DNA of 50,735 nucleotides, from NCBI RefSeq assembly GCF_029959445.1, contig NZ_JASCOR010000011.1, forward strand, positions 1 to 50,735. Direction: 5' to 3'. Source of the stretch: Stenotrophomonas sp. PS02298 (lineage in GTDB: Bacteria; Pseudomonadota; Gammaproteobacteria; Xanthomonadales; Xanthomonadaceae). The notes below the pieces were generated by a model. That model saw only the letters and a program-made list of their open reading frames with translations, ran no database searches and was not told the origin of the DNA. Shown here one piece after another: positions 46,653 through 50,735 of this stretch. Positions within the stretch are counted from its first letter, which is position 1, and each line of letters opens with the position of its first letter. The position numbers and the translations under genes are program-made.

Positions 46653-48065
46653 TCAACCAATGGCGCGCGAGTAACGCGCAGGCTGCTGTGCGGCCTTCAA
46701 ATAACGGTCAAAGCACATGGCTATCAGGCGCAACAAGGGCCGCCCCTGTTCGGTCGCGATGACCACGCCATCATCGCAACTGGCCAAACCGTCGTCCTGC
46801 AGGTGCTGCAAGGCAATCAGCTCCTCGGCGAAATAGACGTCGAAATCGACACCATGCCGCCGTGCCAGCGCGCGGCCATCCACGCTGCCGTGGCACATCA
46901 ACTGCTGGATCAGTTCAGCACGCAGCATGTCATCGTCGTCCAGCTCCAGCCCGCGCCATACCGGCACACCGCCTTCGGCAATCTTTGCCTCCCAATCCTT
47001 GAGATCGCGCGGGTTCTGGCTGTAGCTGCTATCGATATGGCTGATCGCACTGACGCCCAACCCCAGCAGGTCACTGTCAGCGTGCGTGGTATAGCCCATG
47101 AAGTTGCGATGCAGGCTGCCCGCACGTTGCGCACGCGACAGGTCTTCTTCCGGCAACGCGAAATGATCCATGCCAATGTACTGGTATCCGGCGGCTGACA
47201 ATCGCTCGACAGCGAGCCCAAGCAGCGCCAGCTTCTGCTCCGGATCAGGCAGGTCGCGATCCTGGATTTGCCGCTGCGCCTTGAACATATGCGGCAGGTG
47301 CGCGTAGCCGTAAATCGCCAACCGATCCGGACGCGCGGCTATCACCGTGTCCAGGGTCCGGCCAAACCCGGCCAGCGTCTGCAGCGGCAGACCGTAGATC
47401 AGATCCACGTTGACCGAACGCATGCCATGGTCACGGCAAGCCTGGATGATGGCCATCGTCTCATCCACGTCCTGCACGCGATTGATCGCCTGCTGCACCT
47501 GCGGGTCGAAGTCCTGGATACCCAGGCTTGCGCGATTGAAACCCAACTCTGCCAGCACACCGATGTCGTCGACGCTGACCGAGCGCGGATCCAGTTCGAT
47601 CGAGAAGTCGCGCGCGCTGCTGTGGCTGAAATTGAACAGCTTCTCCAGTCCGCCAATCAATCGACGCAGCTGTGCAGGCTCCAGGAAATTGGGTGTGCCA
47701 CCGCCCAGATGCAGCTGCACGACCTCGCGTTCGCGCGCAAACAGCGGCGCAAGCCAGTCCGCCTCAACCAGCAGCTGATCGACATAGCGTTCACCCTTGC
47801 TGCGGTCGCGGCTGATTACGCGGTTGCAGCCACAGTAGAAACACGGGCTGCTGCAATACGGCACATGCACATACAGCGACATCGGCCGCCCCGCCGCGTT
47901 GCTGCGCGCTACTGCCGCACAGAACTGCGCCTGCCCATAACCATCATGAAAATGCGGAGCGGTTGGATAGGAGGTATAGCGTGGACCCGGCCGGTCATGC
48001 CGGCGCAGCAGGTCCGCATCGAAAGTCCAGCCCAGAGCATTTGAGGTTGGCAGCGGCATGTTCAT
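46653..48065 (-). CDS. hemN: oxygen-independent coproporphyrinogen III oxidase
   Basis: A 470-residue radical SAM enzyme that makes protoporphyrinogen IX without oxygen. The family marks are RPGPRYTSYPTA, YVHVPYCSSPCFYCGC with the CxxxCxxC cluster motif, LHLGGGTPNFL, the ELDPR glutamate segment and GYAHLPHMFKAQ. The ATG at 48065 or 48059 is chosen as start; an ATG at 48095 lies only 4 bp from an FNR/Anr-type box, which would leave no room for a promoter. Anaerobic control by Anr/FNR is known for hemN in Pseudomonas. The truncated haemoglobin gene lies just upstream. Confidence 0.94.
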   Translation of the reverse strand: MNMPLPTSNALGWTFDADLLRRHDRPGPRYTSYPTAPHFHDGYGQAQFCAAVARSNAAGRPMSLYVHVPYCSSPCFYCGCNRVISRDRSKGERYVDQLLVEADWLAPLFAREREVVQLHLGGGTPNFLEPAQLRRLIGGLEKLFNFSHSSARDFSIELDPRSVSVDDIGVLAELGFNRASLGIQDFDPQVQQAINRVQDVDETMAIIQACRDHGMRSVNVDLIYGLPLQTLAGFGRTLDTVIAARPDRLAIYGYAHLPHMFKAQRQIQDRDLPDPEQKLALLGLAVERLSAAGYQYIGMDHFALPEEDLSRAQRAGSLHRNFMGYTTHADSDLLGLGVSAISHIDSSYSQNPRDLKDWEAKIAEGGVPVWRGLELDDDDMLRAELIQQLMCHGSVDGRALARRHGVDFDVYFAEELIALQHLQDDGLASCDDGVVIATEQGRPLLRLIAMCFDRYLKAAQQPARYSRAIG

Positions 48066-48099
48066 GGCGCCAGCTTGCCCCCGCCCGGGCATCATCGCC

Positions 48100-48113
48100 T
48101 TGAGTTAGATCAA
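48100..48113 (-). promoter_or_regulatory. FNR/Anr-type box at the start of hemN
   Basis: Read on the minus strand, the 14 bases follow TTGAT-N4-ATCAA with one mismatch (CTCAA). Its centre is about 41 bp upstream of the preferred ATG at 48065, so the transcript might begin very near that codon. Binding and start use are inferred. Confidence 0.6.
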
Positions 48114-48150
48114 TTCACCCATTCATGAACGGGCCCAACCCGGCATCCGT

Positions 48151-48534
48151 TCAGAGTATCGGGAACGAAGGGGCGTGGTATCGACGCCAGATGGAGCCGG
48201 CCACCCGCCCGGCTGCCTCATCGGCCAACGTCTGCATCGTCGGGTTGCCCATCTCTGCCGTGGTCTGTGCAAACAACGCCAGCCAGCGCTCGAACATCGG
48301 CCACTCCAGTCCGGGAATCGCCAGGTGCTTGGGCATCGGCGCGCCATTGAAGCGCGAGGTTCCACGCAGCAGGGCCGACCAGAAATCAATCAGCTGCAGC
48401 AGATGCGCCTCCCAATCATGCACCCGCGCCTCGAATATCGGCCCAAGCACCGCGTCCTCGCGCACCCGCGCGTAGAAGCGCCGCACCAGCCGGTCCACCT
48501 CTTCCTCACTGCAAACATCCGGCCCAGCCCGCAC
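48151..48534 (-). CDS. group III truncated haemoglobin
   Basis: A 127-residue 2/2 haemoglobin. Its form follows group III: VDRLVRRFYARVREDAVLGPIFE, WEAHLLQLIDFWSALLRG with the haem-contact helices, the proximal histidine probably in KHLAIPGLEWPMFERWLALF region, and FERW. These proteins bind oxygen or nitric oxide and are often linked to low-oxygen growth. A perfect FNR-type box at 48588 precedes it, and hemN follows. Confidence 0.88.
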   Translation of the reverse strand: MRAGPDVCSEEEVDRLVRRFYARVREDAVLGPIFEARVHDWEAHLLQLIDFWSALLRGTSRFNGAPMPKHLAIPGLEWPMFERWLALFAQTTAEMGNPTMQTLADEAAGRVAGSIWRRYHAPSFPIL

Positions 48535-48587
48535 AACCCACCTCCTGCCACCTAGTCAGAACCTACTACGCCCGGCCAAGGCCCGCT

Positions 48588-48601
48588 TGATCAGGATCAA
48601 C
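48588..48601 (-). promoter_or_regulatory. perfect FNR/Anr box upstream of truncated haemoglobin
   Basis: TTGATCAGGATCAA is an exact TTGAT-N4-ATCAA palindrome. Its centre is about 60 bp upstream of the haemoglobin start codon, fitting a class II site at -41.5 with a 20-base leader. It also lies 114 bp before the divergent gene at 48715 and may control that too. Confidence 0.72.
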
Positions 48602-48714
48602 GACGCCCATCCGCACACCCCCTAGCCTTGCACACCGGGCTGCCAGCTGCGGCCATACCGCCGAGCCGCCCACCCGATTCTATTCCTTCGCCACGAGGCA
48701 CCCAGGAATCCACA

Positions 48715-49002
48715 ATGACCGCTTCTGCCGACGCCAGCACCCGCCGCTCACTGCCAATGATCCAACGCCTGGGCGCCGTGGTGTGGCCCAGCTTCTTTAC
48801 AGCAGCGGTGATGTCGGCGGTCTTTTTTGCTTTCATCGACCCGCTGGAACTGCAGCAGATCAGCTTCCCGCAGCACGTGATCAGCCGTGAAGTTGGCTAT
48901 TCGCTGGGCTTCTTCATGTTCTGGGCGGGCACGTTGTGCGCGTGCGGGGTGACGGCGCTGCTGATGCGCCCGGCAAGCGAGCAGGAGGAAGTCTTCGAAT
49001 GA
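48715..49002 (+). CDS. small membrane protein paired with the CcoG-like gene
   Basis: A 95-residue protein with two membrane helices (VVWPSFFTAAVMSAVFFAFI and LGFFMFWAGTLCACGVTALL) and a short acidic end. Its start is ATG 48715, with AGGAAT upstream. Its stop overlaps the next ATG (ATGA), so it is made together with the CcoG-like protein. It has no named family that I recognise; a role in respiratory chain assembly is a guess from the pairing. Confidence 0.7.
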   Translation: MTASADASTRRSLPMIQRLGAVVWPSFFTAAVMSAVFFAFIDPLELQQISFPQHVISREVGYSLGFFMFWAGTLCACGVTALLMRPASEQEEVFE

Positions 49003-50090
49003 ACCCGGTGCGCAGCATCGGCGAAGCCAGCGCCGGCATCGTTCGCAAGCGCGATAGATTCCGCCAGTTCACCAGCTTGGCAATGCTGGCTGCGTTCTAT
49101 GGCCTGCCTTGGCTGCACTGGGGCGGTAAACCCTGGTTGCTGCTCGACATTGATGCGCGCCAATTCCAGGTTACCGGTATTTCGATGCAACCGGAGCAGT
49201 CATTGCCGCTGCTATGGTTTGCGCTGGCCGCGCTGGCCCTGCTTTGCCTTGCCACGAGCCTTTACGGGCGCCTGTGGTGCACCTATGCCTGCCCGCAGAC
49301 GGTGTTGACCCGCCTGTTCCGTAGACTGACCCGCCTGACCGATTTCAAAGGCAGGGCGAAGCCATTGGCAACACCGCTTCGACACGCACTGTGGGCGGCA
49401 ATCTCGCTGTGGACCGGCATCAGCTTTGTGGGCTACTTCACGCCCATCGGGGAGCTCGCGCAGGGCTTGCTCACACTTACGCTCAGCGGCTGGGAATTCT
49501 TCTGGATCAGCTTCTACGGCCTGGCGACCTGGGCAAACGTGGTGTACCTGCATGAACAGGTCTGCAGCTATCTCTGCCCCTACAGCCGCATCCAACCGTT
49601 GATTGCCGATGCGCGCACGCCCTGCATCCAGTACAACGCGCCACGTGGGGAGCCGCGCGGCGAACGCGGCCAGGACAACGCCAGCGTATTGCATCGTTCA
49701 CGCGGCCTGCTCGATGCAAGCACTGCGGCCGACTATGTCTTCCGCGCCGCCCACCCAGCCATTGCCGGCGCCATGCCCAACTTCAGCCCGGTTCACCTCG
49801 GAGACTGCACCGATTGCGGCGCCTGCGTTGCCGCCTGCCCGATCGGCCTGGACATCCGCAATGGCCGCTCCAGCAGCTGCATCGAATGCGGCAATTGCAT
49901 GGACGCCTGTGACGATGCAATGGCCAGCAAGCACTACCCACTGGATCTGATCCTTCGCGCCCGTCCGGCAAACGATGGCGATGCCGTCATCTCTGGACTG
50001 CGAATCAAGCCACTGGTGTTTGCCTGCATCACGCTACTGTGCAGCGTGCTGGCGATATTCACCGGCGCCAGCATTGCAGGGGCGGTGTAA
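48999..50090 (+). CDS. CcoG-like 4Fe-4S membrane protein, short form
   Basis: A 363-residue protein of the CcoG/RdxA/FixG group, which handles copper for cbb3 oxidase assembly. Visible are the first helix, YGRLWCTYACPQTVLTR, several further membrane helices, SYLCPYSRIQ and a di-cluster ferredoxin (CTDCGACVAACPIGLDI and CIECGNCMDAC). The family is usually near 470-500 residues with an extra C-terminal Ig-like domain; here the protein ends after a final helix (PLVFACITLLCSVLAIF), so that domain is missing. The ribosome site GGAGGAA is strong. Whether it serves a cbb3 oxidase cannot be told from this window. Confidence 0.88.
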   Translation: MNPVRSIGEASAGIVRKRDRFRQFTSLAMLAAFYGLPWLHWGGKPWLLLDIDARQFQVTGISMQPEQSLPLLWFALAALALLCLATSLYGRLWCTYACPQTVLTRLFRRLTRLTDFKGRAKPLATPLRHALWAAISLWTGISFVGYFTPIGELAQGLLTLTLSGWEFFWISFYGLATWANVVYLHEQVCSYLCPYSRIQPLIADARTPCIQYNAPRGEPRGERGQDNASVLHRSRGLLDASTAADYVFRAAHPAIAGAMPNFSPVHLGDCTDCGACVAACPIGLDIRNGRSSSCIECGNCMDACDDAMASKHYPLDLILRARPANDGDAVISGLRIKPLVFACITLLCSVLAIFTGASIAGAV

Positions 50091-50250
50091 GCCGCAAGGC
50101 TCAAGCGCAGGGCGTGTTGCATGGTCATCGGTATGCCCACAACGCCCCGTGGAGCCCAGCCGATTGCGATGGGCGAGTTGGTGCAGCGATACCATGCTCT
50201 GCGCTCGATAGTGCGCGGCAAACTGGGCGCTTCACCGCCGAATCCCGATA

Positions 50251-50285
50251 ACCTGGCAACCTGGCAACCTGGCAACCTGGCAACC
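50251..50285. repeat. 8-bp tandem repeat
   Basis: ACCTGGCA is repeated four times plus a partial copy, in the space between the CcoG-like gene and the tRNA-Cys terminator. It lies in no gene and may only be slippage product. Confidence 0.8.
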
Positions 50286-50304
50286 AGCGACAAATCGCAG
50301 GAAA

Positions 50305-50335
50305 CAAAAAAGCCCCGATCTCTCAGGGCTTTTTG
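50305..50335 (-). terminator. terminator of tRNA-Cys
   Basis: The hairpin AAGCCC/GGGGCTT with A and T runs on both sides lies just after the tRNA on the minus strand. The flanking A and T runs may let it act in both directions and so end the CcoG-like transcript. Confidence 0.75.
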
Positions 50336-50344
50336 CTTGCTACT

Positions 50345-50418
50345 TGGAGGCCTGGGTCGGAATCGAACCGGCGTACGCGGATTTGCAATCCGCTGCATAA
50401 CCACTCTGCTACCAGGCC
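50345..50418 (-). tRNA. tRNA-Cys (anticodon GCA)
   Basis: A 74-nt gene including CCA. The acceptor GGCCTGG pairs with CCAGGCC, the anticodon loop has TTGCAAA with GCA, and GGTTCGATTCC forms the T arm. Confidence 0.95.
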
Positions 50419-50458
50419 AAACTATTGCACCGCCGAAGCACTACACCACCTCGACATG

Positions 50459-50477
50459 AAAAGACCCCGCTGCGGGG
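50459..50477 (-). terminator. small hairpin terminator after tRNA-Gly
   Basis: CCCCGC-A-GCGGGG on the minus strand is followed by TCTTTT. It lies between tRNA-Gly and tRNA-Cys and could end or thin the tRNA-Gly transcript. Confidence 0.55.
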
Positions 50478-50490
50478 GCCCTTTCCGATT

Positions 50491-50566
<76 letters not shown>

Positions 50567-50669
50567 GGTGTGGGCGAATCATACAGACTTCGGCAGGGGC
50601 ACGCCAGCGCTTTTTAACAATTCCTTTCACATGGCTTGTTTGGCTGCCTGCGTTGGATCCGCAACCCCT

Positions 50670-50734
50670 GTAGAGCCGAGCCATGCTCGGCTGGAGCTTT
50701 ATCGGGAAGGCCCCTTGCCGAGCATGGCTCGGCA
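50670..50734. repeat. inverted pair of SMAG palindromes
   Basis: The first copy is GTAG then AGCCGAGC/GCTCGGCT around CAT (50670-50692). The second, in opposite orientation, is TGCCGAGC-ATG-GCTCGGCA at 50715-50734 and is cut by the window end. Such head-to-head pairs are a known SMAG arrangement in Stenotrophomonas maltophilia. Confidence 0.85.
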
Positions 50735-50735
50735 C

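Noticed and set aside
50251..50285. 8-bp tandem repeat as a CRISPR array
   Set aside because: No spacers and far too short.
50121..50459. Open frames spanning the tRNA-Cys gene
   Set aside because: They run through a tRNA, a terminator and tandem repeats and have no domain or ribosome site.

Overview
The window is a stretch of high-GC gammaproteobacterial chromosome carrying one complete, about 41.9 kb tailed-phage prophage. The host is most likely Stenotrophomonas. GTAG-headed palindromes of the SMAG type lie at 2220-2242 and as an inverted pair at 50670-50734, and the host genes (DUF6164 protein, FKBP lipoprotein, HemN, CcoG-like protein) fit Xanthomonadaceae. Family names come from recognising protein sequences by eye; no database search was run.

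Left host flank (1-4644): a DUF6164 protein, an FKBP-type prolyl isomerase lipoprotein, a TIGR03862-type flavoprotein, an FMN-binding glutamate-synthase-like protein, a decayed nucleotide-sugar dehydrogenase end and a tRNA terminator. Right host flank (46485-50735): tRNA-Leu(UAA), hemN, a group III truncated haemoglobin and a short CcoG-like ferredoxin with a small membrane partner, then tRNA-Cys and tRNA-Gly. FNR/Anr-type boxes precede the haemoglobin gene and lie at the start of hemN.

The prophage (4645-46541) sits in the 3' part of tRNA-Leu(UAA) and is bounded by 55-bp direct repeats with one mismatch. From the left it carries a membrane acyltransferase (probable lysogenic conversion gene), then one long leftward block of late genes. 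In transcription order these are primase-helicase, small and large terminase, gpW-like, portal, a fused ClpP protease/major capsid protein, a DUF2190 capsid protein, a holin/SAR-endolysin/Rz/Rz1 lysis set, neck and tail tube genes, a G/GT tail chaperone pair with a -1 frameshift site, tape measure, tail tip proteins and a terminal beta-propeller tail protein. A Cro-like/S24-repressor switch lies at 32.5-33.5 kb. The rightward operon (34-46 kb) holds many small overlapping genes, two orphan DNA methyltransferases, an excisionase-like gene and the integrase.

The most striking content is a complete diversity-generating retroelement (DGR) in the rightward operon. It has three small DUF1566-type target genes (34214, 38389, 38985), each ending in a 105-bp variable repeat, an Avd-like accessory gene (39453), a template repeat (39956-40060) and a reverse transcriptase (39890-41239). 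Across the three variable repeats, 42 differences from the template were counted by eye; all fall on template adenines and none on other bases. Unusually, the targets are not tail-fibre genes, the template lies inside the RT reading frame, and the first target follows a consensus-like promoter overlapped by operator-like sites matching those at the repressor switch. This suggests, but does not prove, that lysogeny controls the retroelement.
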